This document shows positions 19,873-34,800 of a DNA stretch of 64,000 nucleotides, one piece after another. A program made the translations under genes and the position numbers. The DNA is from Pythium myriotylum (lineage: Eukaryota; Oomycota; Peronosporomycetes; Pythiales; Pythiaceae): NCBI GenBank assembly GCA_023091665.1, contig JALJCQ010000007.1, positions 496,001 to 560,000 of the forward strand. Reading direction: 5' to 3'. Below the pieces are notes generated by a model. The model worked only from the letters and a program-made list of their open reading frames with translations. It was not told the origin of the DNA and did not search any database. Each line of letters starts with the position of its first letter. The first letter of the stretch is position 1.

Positions 19873-22800
19873 TGTGATGAAGTGCGCTGCCTTTTCGCTA
19901 GCTTCTGGAGCTGGAAAAGGGTATAGACCTAGCGTGTATATGGGGAATACACGCAGGCGAACTTGGGTCCGTTGTGAAAACCCAAGTTCTGGCTTCGTAC
20001 CTCACGTTATGTATCCCTTGACCGGTTCTTTTGAGCTTTGAAGTATGGGGAAATACGTCCACTTGGAGTATTCCACCAACCCAAGATGGCTCAACCAGCT
20101 CTAGGTAACGATGAGGACCAGTCTTTTAATACACAAATACAAACGACACACTTAGACCCAGGACGGAAGACTAACTTCGATCCGCTGGGTCTCGCCTGGG
20201 ACGGAGGACAACCTCGATCCGCCAGGACACTGGGAATCCCCTCTGGGATCTGGGAAACTCTCTCTCAATCAAATGAAGTGTATTACTTTAACTGGGGAAC
20301 TACGACCAGTTCCCAGCTATCGCAACACAAGAATACGCAAGAATATGGAGTGCTCCAGGTCTCTAGTACAAACTAGTAGCTTCCCATCCTTCTTCCTAGC
20401 CTTCGACTGGCTCGAAGCTGCCTCGGCTTGGTCTTGGAGGCTGGACTTGGTCTTACCAGCTCGCAAAGCGACGTCACCCAGATCGAGACTGCTGATACTA
20501 GCACGAGGTGAACCATACTCAGTGCTTCCTTTGCGCGGGCTAGCTCGGCGTGGGATTGCCGAGCCAGAAGGTTCCTTTTCTTCGTCGTCGTCAGGCATAA
20601 GCACACGCCGACGGACAGCGGAGGACTGCCCCATCTTGCCAACGACTTGCTGGCGTGAACCAGCTCCACGACCGCCAGAGCGGGTCGCAGGCTGGTTGGT
20701 GGTGCCGGAACGCTGACTAGCTTCCTGGACACCGGTCGACTGGTCTTCATCTACCACAAACGAGAATGGTTTGACCATCTCGGCCTGGTTAGTGTCAGAC
20801 TCACCAATAGCGGACATACTCGCACGACCAGTACTAGCTCCTGGCATACGCACCAGTTGTGATGAAGTGCGCTGCCTTTTCGCTAGCTTCTGGAGCTGGA
20901 GAAGGGTATAGACCTAGCGTGTATATGGGGAATACACGCAGGCGAACTTGGGTCCGTTGTGAAAACCCAAGTTCTGGCTTCGTACCTCACGTTATGTATC
21001 CCTTGGCCGGTTCTTTTGAGCTTTGAAGTATGGGGAAATACGTCCACTTGGAGTATTCCACCAACCCAAGATGGCTCAACCAGCTCTAGGTAACGATGAG
21101 GACCAGTCTTTTAATACACAAATACAAACGACACACTTAGACCCAGGACGGAAGACTAACTTCGATCCGCTGGGTCTCGCCTGGGACGGAGGACAACCTC
21201 GATCCGCCAGGACACTGGGAATCCCCTCTGGGATCTGGGAAACTCTCTCTCAATCAAATGAAGTGTATTACTTTAACTGGGGAACTACGACCAGTTCCCA
21301 GCTATCGCAACACAAGAATACGCAAGAATATGGAGTGCTCCAGGTCTCTAGTACAAACTAGTAGCTTCCCATCCTTCTTCCTAGCCTTCGACTGGCTCGA
21401 AGCTGCCTCGGCTTGGTCTTGGAGGCTGGACTTGGTCTTACCAGCTCGCAAAGCGACGTCACCCAGATCGAGACTGCTGATACTAGCACGAGGTGAACCA
21501 TACTCAGTGCTTCCTTTGCGCGGGCTAGCTCGGCGTGGGATTGCCGAGCCAGAAGGTTCCTTTTCTTCGTCGTCGTCAGGCATAAGCACACGCCGACGGA
21601 CAGCGGAGGACTGCCCCATCTTGCCAACGACTTGCTGGCGTGAACCAGCTCCACGACCGCCAGAGCGGGTCGCAGGCTGGTTGGTGGTGCCGGAACGCTG
21701 ACTAGCTTCCTGGACACCGGTCGACTGGTCTTCATCTACCACAAACGAGAATGGTTTGACCATCTCGGCCTGGTTAGTGTCAGACTCACCAATAGCGGAC
21801 ATACTCGCACGACCAGTACTAGCTCCTGGCATACGCACCAGTTGTGATGAAGTGCGCTGCCTTTTCGCTAGCTTCTGGAGCTGGAGAAGGGTATAGACCT
21901 AGCGTGTATATGGGGAATACACGCAGGCGAACTTGGGTCCGTTGTGAAAACCCAAGTTCTGGCTTCGTACCTCACGTTATGTATCCCTTGGCCGGTTCTT
22001 TTGAGCTTTGAAGTATGGGGAAATACGTCCACTTGGAGTATTCCACCAACCCAAGATGGCTCAACCAGCTCTAGGTAACGATGAGGACCAGTCTTTTAAT
22101 ACACAAATACAAACGACACACTTAGACCCAGGACGGAAGACTAACTTCGATCCGCTGGGTCTCGCCTGGGACGGAGGACAACCTCGATCCGCCAGGACAC
22201 TGGGAATCCCCTCTGGGATCTGGGAAACTCTCTCTCAATCAAATGAAGTGTATTACTTTAACTGGGGAACTACGACCAGTTCCCAGCTATCGCAACACAA
22301 GAATACGCAAGAATATGGAGTGCTCCAGGTCTCTAGTACAAACTAGTAGCTTCCCATCCTTCTTCCTAGCCTTCGACTGGCTCGAAGCTGCCTCGGCTTG
22401 GTCTTGGAGGCTGGACTTGGTCTTACCAGCTCGCAAAGCGACGTCACCCAGATCGAGACTGCTGATACTAGCACGAGGTGAACCATACTCAGTGCTTCCT
22501 TTGCGCGGGCTAGCTCGGCGTGGGATTGCCGAGCCAGAAGGTTCCTTTTCTTCGTCGTCGTCAGGCATAAGCACACGCCGACGGACAGCGGAGGACTGCC
22601 CCATCTTGCCAACGACTTGCTGGCGTGAACCAGCTCCACGACCGCCAGAGCGGGTCGCAGGCTGGTTGGTGGTGCCGGAACGCTGACTAGCTTCCTGGAC
22701 ACCGGTCGACTGGTCTTCATCTACCACAAACGAGAATGGTTTGACCATCTCGGCCTGGTTAGTGTCAGACTCACCAATAGCGGACATACTCGCACGACCA

Positions 22801-25800
22801 GTACTAGCTCCTGGCATACGCACCAGTTGTGATGAAGTGCGCTGCCTTTTCGCTAGCTTCTGGAGCTGGAGAAGGGTATAGACCTAGCGTGTATATGGGG
22901 AATACACGCAGGCGAACTTGGGTCCGTTGTGAAAACCCAAGTTCTGGCTTCGTACCTCACGTTATGTATCCCTTGGCCGGTTCTTTTGAGCTTTGAAGTA
23001 TGGGGAAATACGTCCACTTGGAGTATTCCACCAACCCAAGATGGCTCAACCAGCTCTAGGTAACGATGAGGACCAGTCTTTTAATACACAAATACAAACG
23101 ACACACTTAGACCCAGGACGGAAGACTAACTTCGATCCGCTGGGTCTCGCCTGGGACGGAGGACAACCTCGATCCGCCAGGACACTGGGAATCCCCTCTG
23201 GGATCTGGGAAACTCTCTCTCAATCAAATGAAGTGTATTACTTTAACTGGGGAACTACGACCAGTTCCCAGCTATCGCAACACAAGAATACGCAAGAATA
23301 TGGAGTGCTCCAGGTCTCTAGTACAAACTAGTAGCTTCCCATCCTTCTTCCTAGCCTTCGACTGGCTCGAAGCTGCCTCGGCTTGGTCTTGGAGGCTGGA
23401 CTTGGTCTTACCAGCTCGCAAAGCGACGTCACCCAGATCGAGACTGCTGATACTAGCACGAGGTGAACCATACTCAGTGCTTCCTTTGCGCGGGCTAGCT
23501 CGGCGTGGGATTGCCGAGCCAGAAGGTTCCTTTTCTTCGTCGTCGTCAGGCATAAGCACACGCCGACGGACAGCGGAGGACTGCCCCATCTTGCCAACGA
23601 CTTGCTGGCGTGAACCAGCTCCACGACCGCCAGAGCGGGTCGCAGGCTGGTTGGTGGTGCCGGAACGCTGACTAGCTTCCTGGACACCGGTCGACTGGTC
23701 TTCATCTACCACAAACGAGAATGGTTTGACCATCTCGGCCTGGTTAGTGTCAGACTCACCAATAGCGGACATACTCGCACGACCAGTACTAGCTCCTGGC
23801 ATACGCACCAGTTGTGATGAAGTGCGCTGCCTTTTCGCTAGCTTCTGGAGCTGGAGAAGGGTATAGACCTAGCGTGTATATGGGGAATACACGCAGGCGA
23901 ACTTGGGTCCGTTGTGAAAACCCAAGTTCTGGCTTCGTACCTCACGTTATGTATCCCTTGGCCGGTTCTTTTGAGCTTTGAAGTATGGGGAAATACGTCC
24001 ACTTGGAGTATTCCACCAACCCAAGATGGCTCAACCAGCTCTAGGTAACGATGAGGACCAGTCTTTTAATACACAAATACAAACGACACACTTAGACCCA
24101 GGACGGAAGACTAACTTCGATCCGCTGGGTCTCGCCTGGGACGGAGGACAACCTCGATCCGCCAGGACACTGGGAATCCCCTCTGGGATCTGGGAAACTC
24201 TCTCTCAATCAAATGAAGTGTATTACTTTAACTGGGGAACTACGACCAGTTCCCAGCTATCGCAACACAAGAATACGCAAGAATATGGAGTGCTCCAGGT
24301 CTCTAGTACAAACTAGTAGCTTCCCATCCTTCTTCCTAGCCTTCGACTGGCTCGAAGCTGCCTCGGCTTGGTCTTGGAGGCTGGACTTGGTCTTACCAGC
24401 TCGCAAAGCGACGTCACCCAGATCGAGACTGCTGATACTAGCACGAGGTGAACCATACTCAGTGCTTCCTTTGCGCGGGCTAGCTCGGCGTGGGATTGCC
24501 GAGCCAGAAGGTTCCTTTTCTTCGTCGTCGTCAGGCATAAGCACACGCCGACGGACAGCGGAGGACTGCCCCATCTTGCCAACGACTTGCTGGCGTGAAC
24601 CAGCTCCACGACCGCCAGAGCGGGTCGCAGGCTGGTTGGTGGTGCCGGAACGCTGACTAGCTTCCTGGACACCGGTCGACTGGTCTTCATCTACCACAAA
24701 CGAGAATGGTTTGACCATCTCGGCCTGGTTAGTGTCAGACTCACCAATAGCGGACATACTCGCACGACCAGTACTAGCTCCTGGCATACGCACCAGTTGT
24801 GATGAAGTGCGCTGCCTTTTCGCTAGCTTCTGGAGCTGGAAAAGGGTATAGACCTAGCGTGTATATGGGGAATACACGCAGGCGAACTTGGGTCCGTTGT
24901 GAAAACCCAAGTTCTGGCTTCGTACCTCACGTTATGTATCCCTTGGCCGGTTCTTTTGAGCTTTGAAGTATGGGGAAATACGTCCACTTGGAGTATTCCA
25001 CCAACCCAAGATGGCTCAACCAGCTCTAGGTAACGATGAGGACCAGTCTTTTAATACACAAATACAAACGACACACTTAGACCCAGGACGGAAGACTAAC
25101 TTCGATCCGCTGGGTCTCGCCTGGGACGGAGGACAACCTCGATCCGCCAGGACACTGGGAATCCCCTCTGGGATCTGGGAAACTCTCTCTCAATCAAATG
25201 AAGTGTATTACTTTAACTGGGGAACTACGACCAGTTCCCAGCTATCGCAACACAAGAATACGCAAGAATATGGAGTGCTCCAGGTCTCTAGTACAAACTA
25301 GTAGCTTCCCATCCTTCTTCCTAGCCTTCGACTGGCTCGAAGCTGCCTCGGCTTGGTCTTGGAGGCTGGACTTGGTCTTACCAGCTCGCAAAGCGACGTC
25401 ACCCAGATCGAGACTGCTGATACTAGCACGAGGTGAACCATACTCAGTGCTTCCTTTGCGCGGGCTAGCTCGGCGTGGGATTGCCGAGCCAGAAGGTTCC
25501 TTTTCTTCGTCGTCGTCAGGCATAAGCACACGCCGACGGACAGCGGAGGACTGCCCCATCTTGCCAACGACTTGCTGGCGTGAACCAGCTCCACGACCGC
25601 CAGAGCGGGTCGCAGGCTGGTTGGTGGTGCCGGAACGCTGACTAGCTTCCTGGACACCGGTCGACTGGTCTTCATCTACCACAAACGAGAATGGTTTGAC
25701 CATCTCGGCCTGGTTAGTGTCAGACTCACCAATAGCGGACATACTCGCACGACCAGTACTAGCTCCTGGCATACGCACCAGTTGTGATGAAGTGCGCTGC

Positions 25801-28800
25801 CTTTTCGCTAGCTTCTGGAGCTGGAGAAGGGTATAGACCTAGCGTGTATATGGGGAATACACGCAGGCGAACTTGGGTCCGTTGTGAAAACCCAAGTTCT
25901 GGCTTCGTACCTCACGTTATGTATCCCTTGGCCGGTTCTTTTGAGCTTTGAAGTATGGGGAAATACGTCCACTTGGAGTATTCCACCAACCCAAGATGGC
26001 TCAACCAGCTCTAGGTAACGATGAGGACCAGTCTTTTAATACACAAATACAAACGACACACTTAGACCCAGGACGGAAGACTAACTTCGATCCGCTGGGT
26101 CTCGCCTGGGACGGAGGACAACCTCGATCCGCCAGGACACTGGGAATCCCCTCTGGGATCTGGGAAACTCTCTCTCAATCAAATGAAGTGTATTACTTTA
26201 ACTGGGGAACTACGACCAGTTCCCAGCTATCGCAACACAAGAATACGCAAGAATATGGAGTGCTCCAGGTCTCTAGTACAAACTAGTAGCTTCCCATCCT
26301 TCTTCCTAGCCTTCGACTGGCTCGAAGCTGCCTCGGCTTGGTCTTGGAGGCTGGACTTGGTCTTACCAGCTCGCAAAGCGACGTCACCCAGATCGAGACT
26401 GCTGATACTAGCACGAGGTGAACCATACTCAGTGCTTCCTTTGCGCGGGCTAGCTCGGCGTGGGATTGCCGAGCCAGAAGGTTCCTTTTCTTCGTCGTCG
26501 TCAGGCATAAGCACACGCCGACGGACAGCGGAGGACTGCCCCATCTTGCCAACGACTTGCTGGCGTGAACCAGCTCCACGACCGCCAGAGCGGGTCGCAG
26601 GCTGGTTGGTGGTGCCGGAACGCTGACTAGCTTCCTGGACACCGGTCGACTGGTCTTCATCTACCACAAACGAGAATGGTTTGACCATCTCGGCCTGGTT
26701 AGTGTCAGACTCACCAATAGCGGACATACTCGCACGACCAGTACTAGCTCCTGGCATACGCACCAGTTGTGATGAAGTGCGCTGCCTTTTCGCTAGCTTC
26801 TGGAGCTGGAGAAGGGTATAGACCTAGCGTGTATATGGGGAATACACGCAGGCGAACTTGGGTCCGTTGTGAAAACCCAAGTTCTGGCTTCGTACCTCAC
26901 GTTATGTATCCCTTGGCCGGTTCTTTTGAGCTTTGAAGTATGGGGAAATACGTCCACTTGGAGTATTCCACCAACCCAAGATGGCTCAACCAGCTCTAGG
27001 TAACGATGAGGACCAGTCTTTTAATACACAAATACAAACGACACACTTAGACCCAGGACGGAAGACTAACTTCGATCCGCTGGGTCTCGCCTGGGACGGA
27101 GGACAACCTCGATCCGCCAGGACACTGGGAATCCCCTCTGGGATCTGGGAAACTCTCTCTCAATCAAATGAAGTGTATTACTTTAACTGGGGAACTACGA
27201 CCAGTTCCCAGCTATCGCAACACAAGAATACGCAAGAATATGGAGTGCTCCAGGTCTCTAGTACAAACTAGTAGCTTCCCATCCTTCTTCCTAGCCTTCG
27301 ACTGGCTCGAAGCTGCCTCGGCTTGGTCTTGGAGGCTGGACTTGGTCTTACCAGCTCGCAAAGCGACGTCACCCAGATCGAGACTGCTGATACTAGCACG
27401 AGGTGAACCATACTCAGTGCTTCCTTTGCGCGGGCTAGCTCGGCGTGGGATTGCCGAGCCAGAAGGTTCCTTTTCTTCGTCGTCGTCAGGCATAAGCACA
27501 CGCCGACGGACAGCGGAGGACTGCCCCATCTTGCCAACGACTTGCTGGCGTGAACCAGCTCCACGACCGCCAGAGCGGGTCGCAGGCTGGTTGGTGGTGC
27601 CGGAACGCTGACTAGCTTCCTGGACACCGGTCGACTGGTCTTCATCTACCACAAACGAGAATGGTTTGACCATCTCGGCCTGGTTAGTGTCAGACTCACC
27701 AATAGCGGACATACTCGCACGACCAGTACTAGCTCCTGGCATACGCACCAGTTGTGATGAAGTGCGCTGCCTTTTCGCTAGCTTCTGGAGCTGGAGAAGG
27801 GTATAGACCTAGCGTGTATATGGGGAATACACGCAGGCGAACTTGGGTCCGTTGTGAAAACCCAAGTTCTGGCTTCGTACCTCACGTTATGTATCCCTTG
27901 GCCGGTTCTTTTGAGCTTTGAAGTATGGGGAAATACGTCCACTTGGAGTATTCCACCAACCCAAGATGGCTCAACCAGCTCTAGGTAACGATGAGGACCA
28001 GTCTTTTAATACACAAATACAAACGACACACTTAGACCCAGGACGGAAGACTAACTTCGATCCGCTGGGTCTCGCCTGGGACGGAGGACAACCTCGATCC
28101 GCCAGGACACTGGGAATCCCCTCTGGGATCTGGGAAACTCTCTCTCAATCAAATGAAGTGTATTACTTTAACTGGGGAACTACGACCAGTTCCCAGCTAT
28201 CGCAACACAAGAATACGCAAGAATATGGAGTGCTCCAGGTCTCTAGTACAAACTAGTAGCTTCCCATCCTTCTTCCTAGCCTTCGACTGGCTCGAAGCTG
28301 CCTCGGCTTGGTCTTGGAGGCTGGACTTGGTCTTACCAGCTCGCAAAGCGACGTCACCCAGATCGAGACTGCTGATACTAGCACGAGGTGAACCATACTC
28401 AGTGCTTCCTTTGCGCGGGCTAGCTCGGCGTGGGATTGCCGAGCCAGAAGGTTCCTTTTCTTCGTCGTCGTCAGGCATAAGCACACGCCGACGGACAGCG
28501 GAGGACTGCCCCATCTTGCCAACGACTTGCTGGCGTGAACCAGCTCCACGACCGCCAGAGCGGGTCGCAGGCTGGTTGGTGGTGCCGGAACGCTGACTAG
28601 CTTCCTGGACACCGGTCGACTGGTCTTCATCTACCACAAACGAGAATGGTTTGACCATCTCGGCCTGGTTAGTGTCAGACTCACCAATAGCGGACATACT
28701 CGCACGACCAGTACTAGCTCCTGGCATACGCACCAGTTGTGATGAAGTGCGCTGCCTTTTCGCTAGCTTCTGGAGCTGGAGAAGGGTATAGACCTAGCGT

Positions 28801-31800
28801 GTATATGGGGAATACACGCAGGCGAACTTGGGTCCGTTGTGAAAACCCAAGTTCTGGCTTCGTACCTCACGTTATGTATCCCTTGGCCGGTTCTTTTGAG
28901 CTTTGAAGTATGGGGAAATACGTCCACTTGGAGTATTCCACCAACCCAAGATGGCTCAACCAGCTCTAGGTAACGATGAGGACCAGTCTTTTAATACACA
29001 AATACAAACGACACACTTAGACCCAGGACGGAAGACTAACTTCGATCCGCTGGGTCTCGCCTGGGACGGAGGACAACCTCGATCCGCCAGGACACTGGGA
29101 ATCCCCTCTGGGATCTGGGAAACTCTCTCTCAATCAAATGAAGTGTATTACTTTAACTGGGGAACTACGACCAGTTCCCAGCTATCGCAACACAAGAATA
29201 CGCAAGAATATGGAGTGCTCCAGGTCTCTAGTACAAACTAGTAGCTTCCCATCCTTCTTCCTAGCCTTCGACTGGCTCGAAGCTGCCTCGGCTTGGTCTT
29301 GGAGGCTGGACTTGGTCTTACCAGCTCGCAAAGCGACGTCACCCAGATCGAGACTGCTGATACTAGCACGAGGTGAACCATACTCAGTGCTTCCTTTGCG
29401 CGGGCTAGCTCGGCGTGGGATTGCCGAGCCAGAAGGTTCCTTTTCTTCGTCGTCGTCAGGCATAAGCACACGCCGACGGACAGCGGAGGACTGCCCCATC
29501 TTGCCAACGACTTGCTGGCGTGAACCAGCTCCACGACCGCCAGAGCGGGTCGCAGGCTGGTTGGTGGTGCCGGAACGCTGACTAGCTTCCTGGACACCGG
29601 TCGACTGGTCTTCATCTACCACAAACGAGAATGGTTTGACCATCTCGGCCTGGTTAGTGTCAGACTCACCAATAGCGGACATACTTGCACGACCAGTACT
29701 AGCTCCTGGCATACGCACCAGTTGTGATGAAGTGCGCTGCCTTTTCGCTAGCTTCTGGAGCTGGAGAAGGGTATAGACCTAGCGTGTATATGGGGAATAC
29801 ACGCAGGCGAACTTGGGTCCGTTGTGAAAACCCAAGTTCTGGCTTCGTACCTCACGTTATGTATCCCTTGGCCGGTTCTTTTGAGCTTTGAAGTATGGGG
29901 AAATACGTCCACTTGGAGTATTCCACCAACCCAAGATGGCTCAACCAGCTCTAGGTAACGATGAGGACCAGTCTTTTAATACACAAATACAAACGACACA
30001 CTTAGACCCAGGACGGAAGACTAACTTCGATCCGCTGGGTCTCGCCTGGGACGGAGGACAACCTCGATCCGCCAGGACACTGGGAATCCCCTCTGGGATC
30101 TGGGAAACTCTCTCTCAATCAAATGAAGTGTATTACTTTAACTGGGGAACTACGACCAGTTCCCAGCTATCGCAACACAAGAATACGCAAGAATATGGAG
30201 TGCTCCAGGTCTCTAGTACAAACTAGTAGCTTCCCATCCTTCTTCCTAGCCTTCGACTGGCTCGAAGCTGCCTCGGCTTGGTCTTGGAGGCTGGACTTGG
30301 TCTTACCAGCTCGCAAAGCGACGTCACCCAGATCGAGACTGCTGATACTAGCACGAGGTGAACCATACTCAGTGCTTCCTTTGCGCGGGCTAGCTCGGCG
30401 TGGGATTGCCGAGCCAGAAGGTTCCTTTTCTTCGTCGTCGTCAGGCATAAGCACACGCCGACGGACAGCGGAGGACTGCCCCATCTTGCCAACGACTTGC
30501 TGGCGTGAACCAGCTCCACGACCGCCAGAGCGGGTCGCAGGCTGGTTGGTGGTGCCGGAACGCTGACTAGCTTCCTGGACACCGGTCGACTGGTCTTCAT
30601 CTACCACAAACGAGAATGGTTTGACCATCTCGGCCTGGTTAGTGTCAGACTCACCAATAGCGGACATACTCGCACGACCAGTACTAGCTCCTGGCATACG
30701 CACCAGTTGTGATGAAGTGCGCTGCCTTTTCGCTAGCTTCTGGAGCTGGAGAAGGGTATAGACCTAGCGTGTATATGGGGAATACACGCAGGCGAACTTG
30801 GGTCCGTTGTGAAAACCCAAGTTCTGGCTTCGTACCTCACGTTATGTATCCCTTGGCCGGTTCTTTTGAGCTTTGAAGTATGGGGAAATACGTCCACTTG
30901 GAGTATTCCACCAACCCAAGATGGCTCAACCAGCTCTAGGTAACGATGAGGACCAGTCTTTTAATACACAAATACAAACGACACACTTAGACCCAGGACG
31001 GAAGACTAACTTCGATCCGCTGGGTCTCGCCTGGGACGGAGGACAACCTCGATCCGCCAGGACACTGGGAATCCCCTCTGGGATCTGGGAAACTCTCTCT
31101 CAATCAAATGAAGTGTATTACTTTAACTGGGGAACTACGACCAGTTCCCAGCTATCGCAACACAAGAATACGCAAGAATATGGAGTGCTCCAGGTCTCTA
31201 GTACAAACTAGTAGCTTCCCATCCTTCTTCCTAGCCTTCGACTGGCTCGAAGCTGCCTCGGCTTGGTCTTGGAGGCTGGACTTGGTCTTACCAGCTCGCA
31301 AAGCGACGTCACCCAGATCGAGACTGCTGATACTAGCACGAGGTGAACCATACTCAGTGCTTCCTTTGCGCGGGCTAGCTCGGCGTGGGATTGCCGAGCC
31401 AGAAGGTTCCTTTTCTTCGTCGTCGTCAGGCATAAGCACACGCCGACGGACAGCGGAGGACTGCCCCATCTTGCCAACGACTTGCTGGCGTGAACCAGCT
31501 CCACGACCGCCAGAGCGGGTCGCAGGCTGGTTGGTGGTGCCGGAACGCTGACTAGCTTCCTGGACACCGGTCGACTGGTCTTCATCTACCACAAACGAGA
31601 ATGGTTTGACCATCTCGGCCTGGTTAGTGTCAGACTCACCAATAGCGGACATACTCGCACGACCAGTACTAGCTCCTGGCATACGCACCAGTTGTGATGA
31701 AGTGCGCTGCCTTTTCGCTAGCTTCTGGAGCTGGAGAAGGGTATAGACCTAGCGTGTATATGGGGAATACACGCAGGCGAACTTGGGTCCGTTGTGAAAA

Positions 31801-34800
31801 CCCAAGTTCTGGCTTCGTACCTCACGTTATGTATCCCTTGGCCGGTTCTTTTGAGCTTTGAAGTATGGGGAAATACGTCCACTTGGAGTATTCCACCAAC
31901 CCAAGATGGCTCAACCAGCTCTAGGTAACGATGAGGACCAGTCTTTTAATACACAAATACAAACGACACACTTAGACCCAGGACGGAAGACTAACTTCGA
32001 TCCGCTGGGTCTCGCCTGGGACGGAGGACAACCTCGATCCGCCAGGACACTGGGAATCCCCTCTGGGATCTGGGAAACTCTCTCTCAATCAAATGAAGTG
32101 TATTACTTTAACTGGGGAACTACGACCAGTTCCCAGCTATCGCAACACAAGAATACGCAAGAATATGGAGTGCTCCAGGTCTCTAGTACAAACTAGTAGC
32201 TTCCCATCCTTCTTCCTAGCCTTCGACTGGCTCGAAGCTGCCTCGGCTTGGTCTTGGAGGCTGGACTTGGTCTTACCAGCTCGCAAAGCGACGTCACCCA
32301 GATCGAGACTGCTGATACTAGCACGAGGTGAACCATACTCAGTGCTTCCTTTGCGCGGGCTAGCTCGGCGTGGGATTGCCGAGCCAGAAGGTTCCTTTTC
32401 TTCGTCGTCGTCAGGCATAAGCACACGCCGACGGACAGCGGAGGACTGCCCCATCTTGCCAACGACTTGCTGGCGTGAACCAGCTCCACGACCGCCAGAG
32501 CGGGTCGCAGGCTGGTTGGTGGTGCCGGAACGCTGACTAGCTTCCTGGACACCGGTCGACTGGTCTTCATCTACCACAAACGAGAATGGTTTGACCATCT
32601 CGGCCTGGTTAGTGTCAGACTCACCAATAGCGGACATACTCGCACGACCAGTACTAGCTCCTGGCATACGCACCAGTTGTGATGAAGTGCGCTGCCTTTT
32701 CGCTAGCTTCTGGAGCTGGAGAAGGGTATAGACCTAGCGTGTATATGGGGAATACACGCAGGCGAACTTGGGTCCGTTGTGAAAACCCAAGTTCTGGCTT
32801 CGTACCTCACGTTATGTATCCCTTGGCCGGTTCTTTTGAGCTTTGAAGTATGGGGAAATACGTCCACTTGGAGTATTCCACCAACCCAAGATGGCTCAAC
32901 CAGCTCTAGGTAACGATGAGGACCAGTCTTTTAATACACAAATACAAACGACACACTTAGACCCAGGACGGAAGACTAACTTCGATCCGCTGGGTCTCGC
33001 CTGGGACGGAGGACAACCTCGATCCGCCAGGACACTGGGAATCCCCTCTGGGATCTGGGAAACTCTCTCTCAATCAAATGAAGTGTATTACTTTAACTGG
33101 GGAACTACGACCAGTTCCCAGCTATCGCAACACAAGAATACGCAAGAATATGGAGTGCTCCAGGTCTCTAGTACAAACTAGTAGCTTCCCATCCTTCTTC
33201 CTAGCCTTCGACTGGCTCGAAGCTGCCTCGGCTTGGTCTTGGAGGCTGGACTTGGTCTTACCAGCTCGCAAAGCGACGTCACCCAGATCGAGACTGCTGA
33301 TACTAGCACGAGGTGAACCATACTCAGTGCTTCCTTTGCGCGGGCTAGCTCGGCGTGGGATTGCCGAGCCAGAAGGTTCCTTTTCTTCGTCGTCGTCAGG
33401 CATAAGCACACGCCGACGGACAGCGGAGGACTGCCCCATCTTGCCAACGACTTGCTGGCGTGAACCAGCTCCACGACCGCCAGAGCGGGTCGCAGGCTGG
33501 TTGGTGGTGCCGGAACGCTGACTAGCTTCCTGGACACCGGTCGACTGGTCTTCATCTACCACAAACGAGAATGGTTTGACCATCTCGGCCTGGTTAGTGT
33601 CAGACTCACCAATAGCGGACATACTCGCACGACCAGTACTAGCTCCTGGCATACGCACCAGTTGTGATGAAGTGCGCTGCCTTTTCGCTAGCTTCTGGAG
33701 CTGGAGAAGGGTATAGACCTAGCGTGTATATGGGGAATACACGCAGGCGAACTTGGGTCCGTTGTGAAAACCCAAGTTCTGGCTTCGTACCTCACGTTAT
33801 GTATCCCTTGGCCGGTTCTTTTGAGCTTTGAAGTATGGGGAAATACGTCCACTTGGAGTATTCCACCAACCCAAGATGGCTCAACCAGCTCTAGGTAACG
33901 ATGAGGACCAGTCTTTTAATACACAAATACAAACGACACACTTAGACCCAGGACGGAAGACTAACTTCGATCCGCTGGGTCTCGCCTGGGACGGAGGACA
34001 ACCTCGATCCGCCAGGACACTGGGAATCCCCTCTGGGATCTGGGAAACTCTCTCTCAATCAAATGAAGTGTATTACTTTAACTGGGGAACTACGACCAGT
34101 TCCCAGCTATCGCAACACAAGAATACGCAAGAATATGGAGTGCTCCAGGTCTCTAGTACAAACTAGTAGCTTCCCATCCTTCTTCCTAGCCTTCGACTGG
34201 CTCGAAGCTGCCTCGGCTTGGTCTTGGAGGCTGGACTTGGTCTTACCAGCTCGCAAAGCGACGTCACCCAGATCGAGACTGCTGATACTAGCACGAGGTG
34301 AACCATACTCAGTGCTTCCTTTGCGCGGGCTAGCTCGGCGTGGGATTGCCGAGCCAGAAGGTTCCTTTTCTTCGTCGTCGTCAGGCATAAGCACACGCCG
34401 ACGGACAGCGGAGGACTGCCCCATCTTGCCAACGACTTGCTGGCGTGAACCAGCTCCACGACCGCCAGAGCGGGTCGCAGGCTGGTTGGTGGTGCCGGAA
34501 CGCTGACTAGCTTCCTGGACACCGGTCGACTGGTCTTCATCTACCACAAACGAGAATGGTTTGACCATCTCGGCCTGGTTAGTGTCAGACTCACCAATAG
34601 CGGACATACTCGCACGACCAGTACTAGCTCCTGGCATACGCACCAGTTGTGATGAAGTGCGCTGCCTTTTCGCTAGCTTCTGGAGCTGGAGAAGGGTATA
34701 GACCTAGCGTGTATATGGGGAATACACGCAGGCGAACTTGGGTCCGTTGTGAAAACCCAAGTTCTGGCTTCGTACCTCACGTTATGTATCCCTTGGCCGG

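Noticed and set aside
18947..20041. A 364-codon + frame taken as one protein
   Set aside because: Its first 154 codons precede the family start and cross the hairpins, and its last 56 codons are LTR sequence; only 19409-19872 is MULE.
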